Assembly: GCA_029266425.1 (NCBI GenBank)
Contig: JAQSWY010000011.1
Coordinates: 165,668-229,667, forward strand
Direction of reading: 5' to 3'
DNA from: Xanthobacteraceae bacterium
GTDB taxonomy: Bacteria; Pseudomonadota; Alphaproteobacteria; Rhizobiales; Xanthobacteraceae
DNA: 64,000 bases
The position numbers were made by a program, and so were the translations under genes. The number at the start of each line of letters is the position of its first letter. Position 1 is the stretch's first letter. Shown here one piece after another: positions 46,691-55,627 of the stretch. Under the pieces are notes generated by a model, which had not been told where the DNA came from, ran no database searches, and was given only the letters and a program-made list of their open reading frames with translations.

Positions 46691-47944
46691 CTAGTTGGCC
46701 AAAACAGCTGCGGCGGACTGCCGCCGCAGCCGCGCCCGGGTGAAGATCACCGCGGCCAGCGACAGTACGGCAGCCAGCGCGAACAGCGCGCCATAGCCCA
46801 TCTGATCGGCCAGCACGCCGGCAATGCTCGAGCCGATGAGGAAGATGACGAGCTGGGCGCAGGCCAGCACGGTGAAGTCGGTGCCGGGCTGCGCCTTGGA
46901 TGCAACCGCCATGAACAGGCCGTACAGCGCGACGATCTCCATGTAGCGGATCAGCGTCTGGAACGCCGCGGCGCCGAACAGCGCCGGCCAGCCGGTGACG
47001 AGATCGAGCGCGTGCGCCGCGAACAGCGCGAAGCACAGCGTGCGCAACAGGCCGAGCAGCGTCAGCACGCCGGCGGCGCCGAGACGCAACATCAGTATCG
47101 CGGCTAGGCCGGAGCCGATCAGGCCGGCGGTGGCGGCGGCACCGCCGGAGAGATAGCCGACAATATCGAGCGGCACGCCGCGATCGACGAGGTAAGGCCC
47201 TTCCATCGCCTTCATCAGCCCCTCGCTGGCGCGGTAGACGAGGGCGATGATGAGCGCCTCGCACGCCTCCGGCCGCGCCCAGAAGGCGCGCAGCGACGGT
47301 CGTGGCGCGACACGAGCCTCCGACCGGTCGTCGCTTTCGCCCATGGCGAGGGCGGCGGCGAGCGGCAGCACCGAGACTGCGGCGACGGTCCAGATCATCG
47401 GCGCCCAGCCGAAATGATGGTAGATGACGAGGCTCATGGTGCCGCCGATGACGACACCGAGCGCCACCGCGCCACCCTGAATGGCATTGCCGAACGGCCG
47501 GTCGCGAGGGCTGAGCTGACGCACAGCATAGCCGTCGGTCGCGATGTCCTGCGTCGATATCAGGAGCGAGATCACCATGCCGATGGCGATGAAGGCGATT
47601 GTGTCGGTCGGTGCGATGAAGGCGAGGGCGGCGATGGCGAGGACGGTGCCGGTCTGGGTGATGAAGATCCAGCCGGCGCGATGCGCCCGTGCGATCGGCC
47701 GTAGCGCGTCGACCTGCGCCGCCCAGAGGAATTTCAGCACCAGCGGCAGCATCAGCACCGCGATCAGGCCGATGGCGGTGCGCGAGACGCCCTGCTCGCG
47801 CATGATCGGCGGTATCGCCGCGGCGATCAGATAGCTCGGTATCGACTGCGCGAGATAAAGCCCCGCGAGGACGACGAACAGTCGCGACCGGCGGGGCGAG
47901 GCGCTCGCGGAAGCGGCTCCGCTATCGCCCTCCACGGTGCTCAT
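46691..47944 (-). CDS. RhtX/FptX-like MFS siderophore importer
   Basis: A 417-residue major-facilitator protein with about twelve membrane spans. It resembles the RhtX/FptX group (and distantly AmpG): GLYLAQSIPSYLIAAAIPPIMREQGVSRTAIGLI and ISTQDIATDGYAVRQLSPRDR in the N-half, and QPGTDFTVLACAQLVIFLIG in the C-half. FptX and RhtX carry intact ferric siderophores across the inner membrane without an ABC transporter. It overlaps the upstream 131-residue gene by 4 bases and follows a TonB-dependent receptor, giving a complete two-membrane route. Confidence 0.88.
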   Translation of the reverse strand: MSTVEGDSGAASASASPRRSRLFVVLAGLYLAQSIPSYLIAAAIPPIMREQGVSRTAIGLIAVLMLPLVLKFLWAAQVDALRPIARAHRAGWIFITQTGTVLAIAALAFIAPTDTIAFIAIGMVISLLISTQDIATDGYAVRQLSPRDRPFGNAIQGGAVALGVVIGGTMSLVIYHHFGWAPMIWTVAAVSVLPLAAALAMGESDDRSEARVAPRPSLRAFWARPEACEALIIALVYRASEGLMKAMEGPYLVDRGVPLDIVGYLSGGAAATAGLIGSGLAAILMLRLGAAGVLTLLGLLRTLCFALFAAHALDLVTGWPALFGAAAFQTLIRYMEIVALYGLFMAVASKAQPGTDFTVLACAQLVIFLIGSSIAGVLADQMGYGALFALAAVLSLAAVIFTRARLRRQSAAAVLAN

Positions 47945-48336
47945 GAGCCGGTCCTCATCGCCGTTGGCGCCATAAGCCGCGCCAGGAAGAGGCGAGCCTC
48001 CTCCTCATCCGGCGTGGCGATGATCGGGAACGACCACAATCGCCGGAACACCGCGGCCATCTCCTCGCCGGCGCTCGGCCGCACGATGGCGCAGGCGCGG
48101 CAGTTCCGCTCCATCGCCCCCCGGCTGCGCTTGAACCACAGCGCCTGCGCCCGCTCGCCGGCCCGCGATAGGCCGGGTCCGCCCCCGAACACGGTGAGCA
48201 GCACGTAAGGCGCGCTGCGAACGGCGAGCGCCTCCAGTGCCGCGAGATAGGCCCCCTCATCGGCGTCGTCGTAAGGCTGCTGGAACCGCAGCGTGACGAG
48301 CCCGCCGGCTTCTTCGTCGAGACGCACCATTCTCAA
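47941..48336 (-). CDS. Unknown small protein between TonB receptor and MFS transporter
   Basis: A 131-residue, apparently cytoplasmic protein: beta strand, acidic helix, beta strand (VRSAPYVLLTVFGG), then a basic segment with two close cysteines (ERNCRACAIVRP), then a helix and strand. The alternating order suggests a STAS/SpoIIAA-like or thioredoxin-sized alpha/beta fold. It overlaps both neighbours by 4 bases, so it is made together with the receptor and transporter and should serve siderophore uptake. The position corresponds to fptB in pyochelin operons, but sequence relation cannot be claimed. Confidence 0.8.
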   Translation of the reverse strand: MRMVRLDEEAGGLVTLRFQQPYDDADEGAYLAALEALAVRSAPYVLLTVFGGGPGLSRAGERAQALWFKRSRGAMERNCRACAIVRPSAGEEMAAVFRRLWSFPIIATPDEEEARLFLARLMAPTAMRTGS

Positions 48337-50642
48337 AACGTCCTGCTGAAGCCGAGCGTCACGGTGCGACCCCAGGCGTTCACAGGCAGGTTGCGCGTCG
48401 CCGTCGCGGTCGGGTTGGCGTAATCGGCGTCGAGCAGATTGTCGACCGAGACATAGACCGTGCCGCCGCCGAGCGGATGGCTGAGCGCGGCATTGATGGT
48501 GGCGCCGCCGTCGATCTCATAGATGGTCAGGCCGTTGGCGGGGTTGGTGTCGGTGCCGTCATACTCGTCGCGGCCGGACCAGAACTCGCCCTCGAGCCGC
48601 AGCCGGGTGCCGGTCTTGAAGACATAGTCGCCGTAGACCGTGCCGCGGAACGGCGTCGAGATGCGGTTGTTCGGCAGATAGTGATCTATGTCGCCATCGC
48701 CGTCGGAATCCCACTTGCCCTCGCGCCAGCCGAGATTGGTGCCGAGGGTAAGCTGGTCGCTCAACGCGTACTCGCCCACGAACTCGACGCCATAGATGAT
48801 CTCCTTCTGCTGCTTGATGCTGTTGGTCGCGGCGACGAAGTTCACACCCTGGTCGGAGGTCGAGACGAAGCCGGCGAGGCTGCCGCGGAAGCGCCCATAA
48901 CTGCCGCGCAGGCCAAGCTCGTAATTGTTCACGATCTGCGCCTCGATGCCGAGATCGTCATAGGAGATCGTCCAGGACCTGTTGCACGGATTCAGGCCGG
49001 GCGGAATGTTACCCGGCAGCGGATACGGCATCAGCCCGCAACTGTGGGCGAGCGCGTCCGCCGTGGTCTGCGCGCCGGCGCGACGGGTGAAGGCGCCGAG
49101 GTCCGGCAGCGCGAAGCCTTGGCTGAAGCCGCCATAGATCTCCGAGGTCTCGGTCAGTTTGAAGGTGGCGCCGATATTGAAGGTCGGCGCGGAATACTCG
49201 TAGTCGCCGCCGGTCACATAGAGCGGTGGCAGGATCGCCGCGACTGGGCCATAGGGCGGTATGACGCCGCCCATGAAGGCGGCGGGGCGGGTGAAATCGG
49301 TCACTGAGAGGTCGAGATACTCGTAGCGGGCGCCGGCGCGCACCACGATCCGCTCGCCGATCGGCACCTGCAACTGGGCGAAGGCGGCATAGGTGGTCTG
49401 CTGCAACGGCGTGAAGATGTCCTCGCCATTGGTCATGGTCTGCCACGTCTTGTCATAGACGACGTCGGAGCCCCAGGTCAGCTTCGCCCCGTCGATGAAG
49501 CTGAGTGCGGTGTCGATGGTGAGGTTGAGCCCGGCACGCTCGGAATAGAGCTCGCTCTGATTAAAAGGCGAGGTCGGCGAGGCCGGGTTCCCCGAGTAAT
49601 ACACGGTGTTGTTGTAGTTTATGTCGAACTCGCTGTAATTGAAGCGCTTTTTGATGTCGTTGTAATAGGCGAGCACGCTTAATTCGCCGAGCGCGAAGCT
49701 CGTGTCCGTGTAACGCGCGGAGAACGACTTGGTGTCCTCCAGCACGCTCTCGCCACTATAGGGATTGCCGAAATCCGGCCGTGCGAAAGGCGGCTGGTAG
49801 AGCGTCATCCATTGCGGATCCTGCTCCATATAGATCCAGGTGGCCGAGACCTCGAAGCGGCGCGAGGGATCGATATCGTAGCCGACCTTGCCGAGGAAGT
49901 TGCCGCGGCCGAAGCGATCGCCGCCGCCCTGGCCGAGCATGCCGTCGGACGGCAGCTCACGGCCCTCGCCGTCATAGGTCTTGTTGGCGAAGGTGCCGCT
50001 GCCGCTGAAGAGATAGTCGACGCCGTCCGGGACTTTCCCCGACACGGTGGCGGAGACTTCCGGCGCCAGCGACTCGCCCGGATTGGCGGTGAAGGCGCGG
50101 ATGGCGGCATTGACCGAGACGGCCGGTTTGCCGTCGGTTGGCTTCCTCGTGATGAAGTTCACCGTCCCGCCGGTGGCTCCGGAGCCGTAGAGGCTCGAGG
50201 CGCCGGCCACCACCTCGATGCGCTCGACCGTGTTGAGGTCGATCATCGGCAAGATGCGGGAGACGTCGCGCAGCGGCGTGTTCATCGGCACGCCGTCGAT
50301 CATCACCAGCAGATCGCGGCCGCGGAAGGTCTCGGAGGCAGAAGAGATGGTCTGCGTCGGCAGCGTGTAGCCGGGGATCAGCTTGGCCAGCACCGCGGCC
50401 GCGCTGTTGGTGAGCTGGAGCTGCTCCTCGATCTCGTCGCGTTCAATCACCCGCACGGTCTGCGGCACGTCGCTGAGCGGCCGGTCGGCGCGGGTGGCGG
50501 TCACGGTCACGGTGTCGAGGTCGATGGTCTCGCCGTCGCTGGCCAGCTGCTGCGCGAAAGCCGGTTCCGCGAGGCAGAATGCGAGAACACTGAAGGAGGA
50601 TAAGAGAACACCGCGCAAGGATCGGTCCATAGTTTGGAACAT
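48333..50642 (-). CDS. TonB-dependent siderophore receptor
   Basis: An outer-membrane receptor of about 770 residues. A signal peptide (MDRSLRGVLLSSFSVLAFCLAEPAFAQ) precedes a TonB-box region (DTVTVTATR), a plug domain (PQTVRVIERDEIEEQL .. RGRDLLVMIDGVPMNT .. VERIEVVAGASSLYGSGATGGTVNFITRKP) and a 22-strand barrel ending in aromatic Phe (VTLGFSRTF). No N-terminal STN signalling domain is present, so regulation should come from the divergent AraC protein. Possible starts are 50642 and 50630. It heads an operon with the 131-residue protein and the MFS importer. Confidence 0.92.
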   Translation of the reverse strand: MFQTMDRSLRGVLLSSFSVLAFCLAEPAFAQQLASDGETIDLDTVTVTATRADRPLSDVPQTVRVIERDEIEEQLQLTNSAAAVLAKLIPGYTLPTQTISSASETFRGRDLLVMIDGVPMNTPLRDVSRILPMIDLNTVERIEVVAGASSLYGSGATGGTVNFITRKPTDGKPAVSVNAAIRAFTANPGESLAPEVSATVSGKVPDGVDYLFSGSGTFANKTYDGEGRELPSDGMLGQGGGDRFGRGNFLGKVGYDIDPSRRFEVSATWIYMEQDPQWMTLYQPPFARPDFGNPYSGESVLEDTKSFSARYTDTSFALGELSVLAYYNDIKKRFNYSEFDINYNNTVYYSGNPASPTSPFNQSELYSERAGLNLTIDTALSFIDGAKLTWGSDVVYDKTWQTMTNGEDIFTPLQQTTYAAFAQLQVPIGERIVVRAGARYEYLDLSVTDFTRPAAFMGGVIPPYGPVAAILPPLYVTGGDYEYSAPTFNIGATFKLTETSEIYGGFSQGFALPDLGAFTRRAGAQTTADALAHSCGLMPYPLPGNIPPGLNPCNRSWTISYDDLGIEAQIVNNYELGLRGSYGRFRGSLAGFVSTSDQGVNFVAATNSIKQQKEIIYGVEFVGEYALSDQLTLGTNLGWREGKWDSDGDGDIDHYLPNNRISTPFRGTVYGDYVFKTGTRLRLEGEFWSGRDEYDGTDTNPANGLTIYEIDGGATINAALSHPLGGGTVYVSVDNLLDADYANPTATATRNLPVNAWGRTVTLGFSRTF

Positions 50643-50652
50643 TTCCGAATAA

Positions 50653-50679
50653 GCAGATGTCGTGCCTCCGACCATCTGC
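50653..50679. promoter_or_regulatory. Inverted repeat in the receptor/AraC divergent region
   Basis: GCAGATG (50653-50659) and CATCTGC (50673-50679) form a perfect 7-base dyad just upstream of the receptor start, in the gap shared with the divergent AraC gene. It may be the AraC operator or a leader hairpin. The AT-rich TTGTAAATATTTATGG near 50700-50716 is a plausible promoter element. Confidence 0.35.
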
Positions 50680-50817
50680 GTTGAGCCCATCGTCCCAACT
50701 TGTAAATATTTATGGAGTGGTTCTGCTTGGGCAGACGCGAAACGGAAATTGGCCTAGAACGAACAGGGACACTTAAAGACGCGGTGTTACTGTGCGGCAA
50801 CGACTTAGAACCATTCC

Positions 50818-51795
50818 ATGATGCACGAGCCTTACCAGCCGGCTTGGTTCGATTGTGCGCAATTCCCGGCGGCGCAGCGGGTCGACGCGTTCCGCAGCGC
50901 CTTTGCCGGCATGATGGGTGGCATCGCGGTCGAGCCTCATACCGTACCCGGACGGCCCTTCGCCGGGCGCATCGTGCATTGCGCACTCCCGGGCGCGCTG
51001 CTTGCTACCTGTTTCGGCGTTGCTGCGCGCTTCCGTCGGGGTGACGGCGACACCACGGAGCGGGCAGGGGAGGTGCTGCTGCTGCGCCCGGTCGGCGGGC
51101 CCATGCCGGTCCGACAGGGAGGTCGTGAACTGGTGATCGCGCCGGGCGACGCGGCCTTGCTGTCGCTGGCAGCACCATTCGAATATGACGCCGCCGCGAC
51201 CAGCCGGGTCGACCATCTGCGCATCTCCGCGCCGGCGGTCGCCCGCGCCGCTCGCCCCGACGGCGCGCTGCTGCGCCCGGCGTCGGCGAGCGACAACCGG
51301 CTGGCGCTGCTCGCCCATTATGCCGGCGCGGTGCTGCAGGGCATGATCCTGCTGGAGACCGAGCGCCACGCCCGGCTCGCCGGCAACCACATACGCGACC
51401 TCGCCTCCGTGCTGTTCGGGCTCGACGACATGTACGAGCGCGCCGCTGCCCCGGCGAGCCGCCTCGCAACGCTCAAGGAGCACATCGCCCGCGAGTTGTC
51501 CCGTCGCGACCTGTCGGTGGAGAGCGTCGCGGCCGCCCACGGGATCACCCCGCGCTATGTGCAGAAGCTGTTCGAGGCGGAAGGCGCCACCTTCACCGCT
51601 TATGTCCTCGAGCAGCGGCTGGAGGCGGCGCGGCGCATGCTGGAGCGCCGCCGTGAGGCGGGCGCGGTCCGCTCGATCAGCGCCATCGCATTTGAGGCCG
51701 GCTTCGGTGACTTGTCCTATTTCAACCGCAGCTTCCGCCGCCGCTTCGGCGTGCCGCCCTCGCAATTCCGCAAGGCGACCGAAGGCGAACGGTAG
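50818..51795 (+). CDS. AraC-family transcriptional regulator
   Basis: A 325-residue regulator. The N-terminal half resembles the AraC-binding-like ligand domain (PF14525 type); the C-terminal 100 residues hold two helix-turn-helix motifs (DLSVESVAAAHGITPRYVQKLFEAEG and SISAIAFEAGFGDLSYFNRSFRRRFGVPPSQFRK). By analogy with PchR and similar proteins it probably activates the divergent receptor/transporter operon when its siderophore is present. The first ATG at 50818 is directly followed by another at 50821. Confidence 0.9.
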   Translation: MMHEPYQPAWFDCAQFPAAQRVDAFRSAFAGMMGGIAVEPHTVPGRPFAGRIVHCALPGALLATCFGVAARFRRGDGDTTERAGEVLLLRPVGGPMPVRQGGRELVIAPGDAALLSLAAPFEYDAAATSRVDHLRISAPAVARAARPDGALLRPASASDNRLALLAHYAGAVLQGMILLETERHARLAGNHIRDLASVLFGLDDMYERAAAPASRLATLKEHIARELSRRDLSVESVAAAHGITPRYVQKLFEAEGATFTAYVLEQRLEAARRMLERRREAGAVRSISAIAFEAGFGDLSYFNRSFRRRFGVPPSQFRKATEGER

Positions 51796-51837
51796 CGGCC
51801 CCTTTCCACCCTGTACGGGCGGGAAGCCTCCAGCCTC

Positions 51838-51885
51838 TTTAGAATTCATATAAATTATTGAAATTGCAAGACAATATTCAATTTC
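51838..51885. promoter_or_regulatory. Candidate iron-control elements upstream of fecI
   Basis: TTTAGAATTCATATAAA (51838-51854) resembles the Irr iron-control element TTTAGAA-N3-TTCTAAA: the left half is exact and the right half matches at five of seven bases. Next to it GAAATTG (51860-51866) and CAATTTC (51879-51885) form a perfect dyad. The whole stretch is strikingly AT-rich for this genome. It lies about 70-115 bases before the sigma factor start. Confidence 0.5.
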
Positions 51886-51952
51886 GTATCACGGGTCAGG
51901 CCTCCTCCCTGGGGGCCCCGCTCGCTGTTCGAACCTGCAAAGTAACAGGCCT

Positions 51953-52486
51953 TTGAAAACACCCGCGCCCCAGACTCTCGCCATACTCGGCGATGAAAGG
52001 CACCGGCTTGCACGGATGCTCCAGGCGCGGCTGCGCTGCCCGGCGGCAACCGCCGACGTATTGCAGGACATCTGGCTGAAGCTTGCCGGTCAGGAAGACG
52101 CCAAAGCGGGCGACGGCGCATCCATCAGGAATGCGCCGGCCTTCGTGCGCAGCGTCGCGCGAAATGCGGCGACCGATCATGTGCGCAAGGAGCGGCGCCG
52201 CGCCGAGATCGACGCCGAGGTGCAGCATCTGCTGTGGGCGGGGATCGACGAGGCCTCGCCCGAGCGCATCCTGATGGGCCGCCAGGCGCTCGCCGCGATC
52301 CGGCGCACGCTGGAGGCGCTGCCGCCGCAGAGCCGCGAGATCTTTGTGATGAACCGCTTCGACGGCAAGACCCACAAGACGATCGCCGCGGAGTTGGGGG
52401 TCTCCGAGCAGACCGTCTACTATCACATCAAGCGCGCCCTCGACGCACTTGCGCGCTGCCGCGACGCCTTGCCGGACGGCAGCTAA
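51953..52486 (+). CDS. fecI: FecI-like ECF sigma factor
   Basis: A 177-residue extracytoplasmic-function sigma factor. Region 2 is seen in RCPAATADVLQDIWLKLAG and region 4 in LPPQSREIFVMNRFDGKTHKTIAAELGVSEQTVYYHIKRAL, the FecI form. The start is TTG; the next in-frame ATG (codon 22) would cut into region 2. It normally pairs with FecR and an STN-domain TonB receptor; here those genes lie about 3 kb downstream, beyond an inserted cassette. It is probably iron-repressed through the upstream elements. Confidence 0.9.
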   Translation: MKTPAPQTLAILGDERHRLARMLQARLRCPAATADVLQDIWLKLAGQEDAKAGDGASIRNAPAFVRSVARNAATDHVRKERRRAEIDAEVQHLLWAGIDEASPERILMGRQALAAIRRTLEALPPQSREIFVMNRFDGKTHKTIAAELGVSEQTVYYHIKRALDALARCRDALPDGS

Positions 52487-52505
52487 TTTCCAGTGACGGC
52501 GCGCT

Positions 52506-53507
52506 TCACTTGGCGGCCACGACGGCCTTGCCTTTTGACCGTCCCGCTTCGATGTAAGCCAAAGCTTCATTGGTCGCTTCGAACGGGAAGACACGGTCCA
52601 TGACGGGGCGAATGGTCCCGGCCTCGATCAGCGATGTGATCTGGTTCAACTGCGCGCCGTTCGCGCGCATGAACAGGAACGAATAGCTGATCTGCCGGGC
52701 CTTGGCCTTTCTCCGGATGCCGAAGCTCAGCAGGCGCAGAACCTGCCGCAGGAACCAGTTCAAGCCTTGTTCCCTGGCGAAGTTCGGGTCCGGCGGACCC
52801 GAGATTGAGATCAGCTTGCCGCCCGGCTTCAGCACGTTCAGGCATTTTTGAAGCGTGCCGCCGTCCAGACTGTTGAGGACGACGTCATAGTCGGACAGGA
52901 CCTTCTCGAAATCCTGTGTCTTGTAATCGATGACGACATCGGCCCCGAGGGCCTTGACCAGCTCGACATTCGCCGTGCTCGTCGTCGTTGCGACCGTTGC
53001 GCCGAGGTGCTTGGCAAGTTGAATGGCGAAGGTGCCCACGCCGCCGGAACCGGCATGGATGAGAACCTTCTGCCCTTTCGCCAGCTTCGCTCGCTCGACC
53101 AGCACCTGCCAGGCCGTCAGACCGACCAGCGGGATGGAGGCCGCTTCCTCCATGCTTAGGTTCTTGGGCTTCAGCGCGACGTCGGCTTAGTTCATGGCAA
53201 TGAACGCTGCGAATGTCCCGACCCGGCCATCGCGCGGCCGGGCATAGACCTCATCGCCTGGCTTGAATCGCCGGACCTTGGACCCGACCCGGATGACGGT
53301 TCCGGCCACGTCGTGCCCGAGGATGAAGGGCGGGCGGTACGGCAGAATAAGCTTGAACTCGCCGTCGCGGATCTTGGAATCCAGGAGATTGAGCCCGGCC
53401 GCGTGGATCTCGACCAGTACGTCGTCATCCCGCAGCGCCGGCTCCGGCATCTCGCCAAGCCGCAGGCTGCCCTTCTTCTTGTATCGATCGACGATGAACG
53501 CCCTCAT
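52506..53507 (-). pseudogene. NADP-dependent quinone/alcohol oxidoreductase broken by an in-frame stop
   Basis: A zinc-independent medium-chain dehydrogenase of the quinone-oxidoreductase type. The N-terminal part (MRAFIVDRYKKKGSLRLGEMPEP .. ILGHDVAGTVIRVG .. GTFAAFIAMN) and the C-terminal part (ADVALKPKNLSMEEAASIPLVGLTAWQ .. IHAGSGGVGTFAIQLAKHLGA .. GRSKGKAVVAAK) lie in the same frame and are separated only by a TAA codon (complement of 53187-53189). Homologues usually read Glu there, and GAA to TAA is one change. No ribosome site precedes the internal ATG. The gene was therefore recently intact; sequencing error or stop readthrough are alternatives. Confidence 0.85.
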
Positions 53508-53565
53508 GACTTTCGTTTCCTATTGGCTCAATCTGGATCGGGCCGTTTCTTGTCGACCAGGCGCC

Positions 53566-54017
53566 TTATTCCTGACGCAACCAGATCTGCGAGCGGCCGA
53601 GCATCGAGACACCAATGTAGCCACGCACGTTGAGCTTCTTGCCGCCGTCCGTCGGACGGATTTTGCTGCTGTAGACCTTGCCGCTGTCGGGATCGAGGAT
53701 CTGGCCGTCTGTATATTCGGCGCCGTCCTTCTTCAGGCCGGAGAGGATCATCAGGCCGATAACGGGCGCATTCTTCAAGGCGCCTTCGCACTTCGCGCAG
53801 GTCGGGCTTTCGTTCGGGGCAAGGAAGACTTTCTCGATCTTCCCCTGCAACGCGCCGTTCGCTTCCGTGATGCGGATCAGCGCCCTCGGTTTCCCGCTGG
53901 CGTCGTCGACGTTCCGCCACAAGCCAACTGGCGAGGCATTGTCCGCCCACGCTGCCGAGGAAATGAGTGCCGCGGCCGCGGTGAGAACGAAACGGATGAA
54001 CGTTTCAAAATTCGCAT
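53566..54017 (-). CDS. DUF2147 family exported protein, probable frameshift in its signal peptide
   Basis: The mature domain (NASPVGLWRNVDDASGKPRALIRITEANG .. CAKCEGALKNAPVIGLMILSGLKKDG .. GKVYSSKIRPTDGGKKLNVRGYIGVSMLGRSQIWLR) is a clear, intact DUF2147 domain with the CxxC pair, unknown in function. The best start, ATG at 54017 with GGAG upstream, reads MRILKR and then leaves frame. Adding one T after CGT (near 54000) would give MRILKRFIRFVLTAAAALISSAAWA, a perfect signal peptide. As given, only a TTG at 54093 opens the domain frame. Probable one-base deletion, real or an error. Confidence 0.75.
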
Positions 54018-54129
54018 TCCGATGGTCTCCGGAGGGATGGGCTTTTGGAGCGGCCTGTTGCTGCTCGGCCCGCTTTTCATTCAACGCCGCCAACCAGTTC
54101 GATCGCTACCAGGTTGCGGCGATAGAGAC

Positions 54130-54945
54130 TCAGGCGGGAAGCCGGTTGAATTGCCGAAGGCCTTTGTCGACGAAGGACTCCGGCAGGAAACGGCGCATGC
54201 AACGGACCCGCTGTGCCGCTTTTCCAACGGTGTAACGCCGTCTCGGCGATGCCGCGCTGGCCGCCTTGACGACCGTATCGGCAACCACTTCCGGTGCGTC
54301 GCCGGCCTCGATGACCTCACGCATTAGTTTCTCCGCATCAGCACGGACAGTGCCGTAGACAAGAAGCGGCCGATCCGGTCGCGTGAGGTTCTCCTCGAAG
54401 GAGGTGCGGATTGCGCCCGGCTCCACCAGCACGACACGGATGCCTTGCGTTCTCACCTCGTGATCGAGCGATTCGGTGTAACCCTCGATCGCATGCTTGG
54501 TCGACGCGTAGAGCGCATTGAACGGGGCAGGAATGAGCCCAAGAATGGAACTCATATTGATGATCCGGCCCTTTCCCTGCTGCCTCATCACGGGCAGGAC
54601 CGCATTCGTCAGACGCACGACGCCGAAGACGTTCACGTCAAACAGTGCCTTGGCCTGGGAAGCAGAGGATTCTTCAGCCCCGCCCAGAAGACCAAGCCCG
54701 GCATTGTTGACGAGAAGATCGATCCGTCCCGCTCGCGTCAGGACATCGTCGACCACTTTGTGCACGGATGTCTCATCGGTGACGTCGCAGACGAGCATCG
54801 TCACACCGTTTGTGGTGTCGGCCATCGGCTTGCGGCTGGTCCCGAACACCCGATAGCCATCGCGCGCCAGCGCTCGGGCCGTCGCCAACCCGATGCCGGA
54901 AGAAGCGCCCGTGACCAGGGCGACGCCGCGTTCAATCTTGCTCAT
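54130..54945 (-). CDS. SDR-family oxidoreductase
   Basis: A 271-residue short-chain dehydrogenase, intact: VTGASSGIGLATARALARDGYRVFGTSR (cofactor), NNAGLGLLGG, INMSSILGL and YASTKHAIEGYTESLDHEVR with the catalytic Tyr-Lys. It resembles retinol-dehydrogenase-like SDRs found next to HxlR regulators. It is divergent from hxlR; the DUF2147 and alcohol-dehydrogenase genes follow on the same strand. The substrate is unknown. Confidence 0.9.
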   Translation of the reverse strand: MSKIERGVALVTGASSGIGLATARALARDGYRVFGTSRKPMADTTNGVTMLVCDVTDETSVHKVVDDVLTRAGRIDLLVNNAGLGLLGGAEESSASQAKALFDVNVFGVVRLTNAVLPVMRQQGKGRIINMSSILGLIPAPFNALYASTKHAIEGYTESLDHEVRTQGIRVVLVEPGAIRTSFEENLTRPDRPLLVYGTVRADAEKLMREVIEAGDAPEVVADTVVKAASAASPRRRYTVGKAAQRVRCMRRFLPESFVDKGLRQFNRLPA

Positions 54946-54988
54946 CCGTCATGCCTTCATTTTGTCGTGGAATACCGATGGGCGCTTT

Positions 54989-55015
54989 GTTACTATCATT
55001 TCGATATCAAGTAAC
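54989..55015. promoter_or_regulatory. Probable HxlR operator
   Basis: GTTACT (54989-54994) and AGTAAC (55010-55015) form a dyad in the short AT-rich gap between the divergent SDR and hxlR genes, with CGATATC in the centre. HxlR regulators commonly bind AGTnAC-type dyads around their own promoters. Confidence 0.6.
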
Positions 55016-55033
55016 TATCAAAAAGATACTAAC

Positions 55034-55465
55034 ATGCAGAATCCTTCGAACCAGCCATGTCTGATCGCCCGCAGCCTTGCGCTGGTAGGGGACGCGTGGA
55101 GCATGCTGATCTTGCGAGATGCGCATGCCGGGCTCACCCGCTTTGACGAGTTCCGCAAAAGCCTCTGCATCGCTCCGACGATCCTGACCCGCCGGCTTTC
55201 CGCGCTTACCGAGGACGGGCTGCTGGAGAAGCGCCGCTACTCGGAGCGGCCGCCGCGGGATGAGTATGTGTTGACGGAGGCCGGCCAGGACTTCCTTCCG
55301 GTCCTGTTCGCAATCGGTGCGTGGGGACGCAAGCATCGCGGCGGAGGCGACGTGACGCGCTTCTTCGATGCCGAGACCGGAACGGAGATCGATCCGGTTA
55401 CCATCGATCGAGCGACCGGCTCTCCGATCGGAACGCGTCCGATCCGCGTCGCCGCACCCGCGTGA
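55034..55465 (+). CDS. HxlR-family transcriptional regulator
   Basis: A 143-residue winged-helix regulator: CLIARSLALVGDAWSMLILRDAHAGLTRFDEFRKSLCIAPTILTRRLSALTEDGLLEKRRYSERPPRDEYVLTEAGQDF is textbook HxlR. One N-terminal Cys (NQPCLIARSL) is at the position that senses aldehydes or electrophiles in several HxlR/YodB-type proteins. It likely controls the divergent SDR and its followers. The ATG at 55034 is preferred; an open frame before it covers the promoter. Confidence 0.92.
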   Translation: MQNPSNQPCLIARSLALVGDAWSMLILRDAHAGLTRFDEFRKSLCIAPTILTRRLSALTEDGLLEKRRYSERPPRDEYVLTEAGQDFLPVLFAIGAWGRKHRGGGDVTRFFDAETGTEIDPVTIDRATGSPIGTRPIRVAAPA

Positions 55466-55627
55466 AACGGGTATGTCCGAGAAAGGATGCGCCTGCGGCA
55501 AGCGGCCCGACGCCACGGCTCGGCGAAGATCCGAAGAGAGCAGGGGCGTTATTTTAGAGGTAGGTGCCTCTTCGCGCGTCTATAGGGTAGAAGCCACGGG
55601 AGAGGGTCTCCCGGCCCGTCCTATCTC

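Noticed and set aside
45046..46743. A 565-codon plus-strand frame opposite alaX and cysK
   Set aside because: Composition-driven antisense frame; the minus-strand genes have intact catalytic motifs and overlapping starts and stops.
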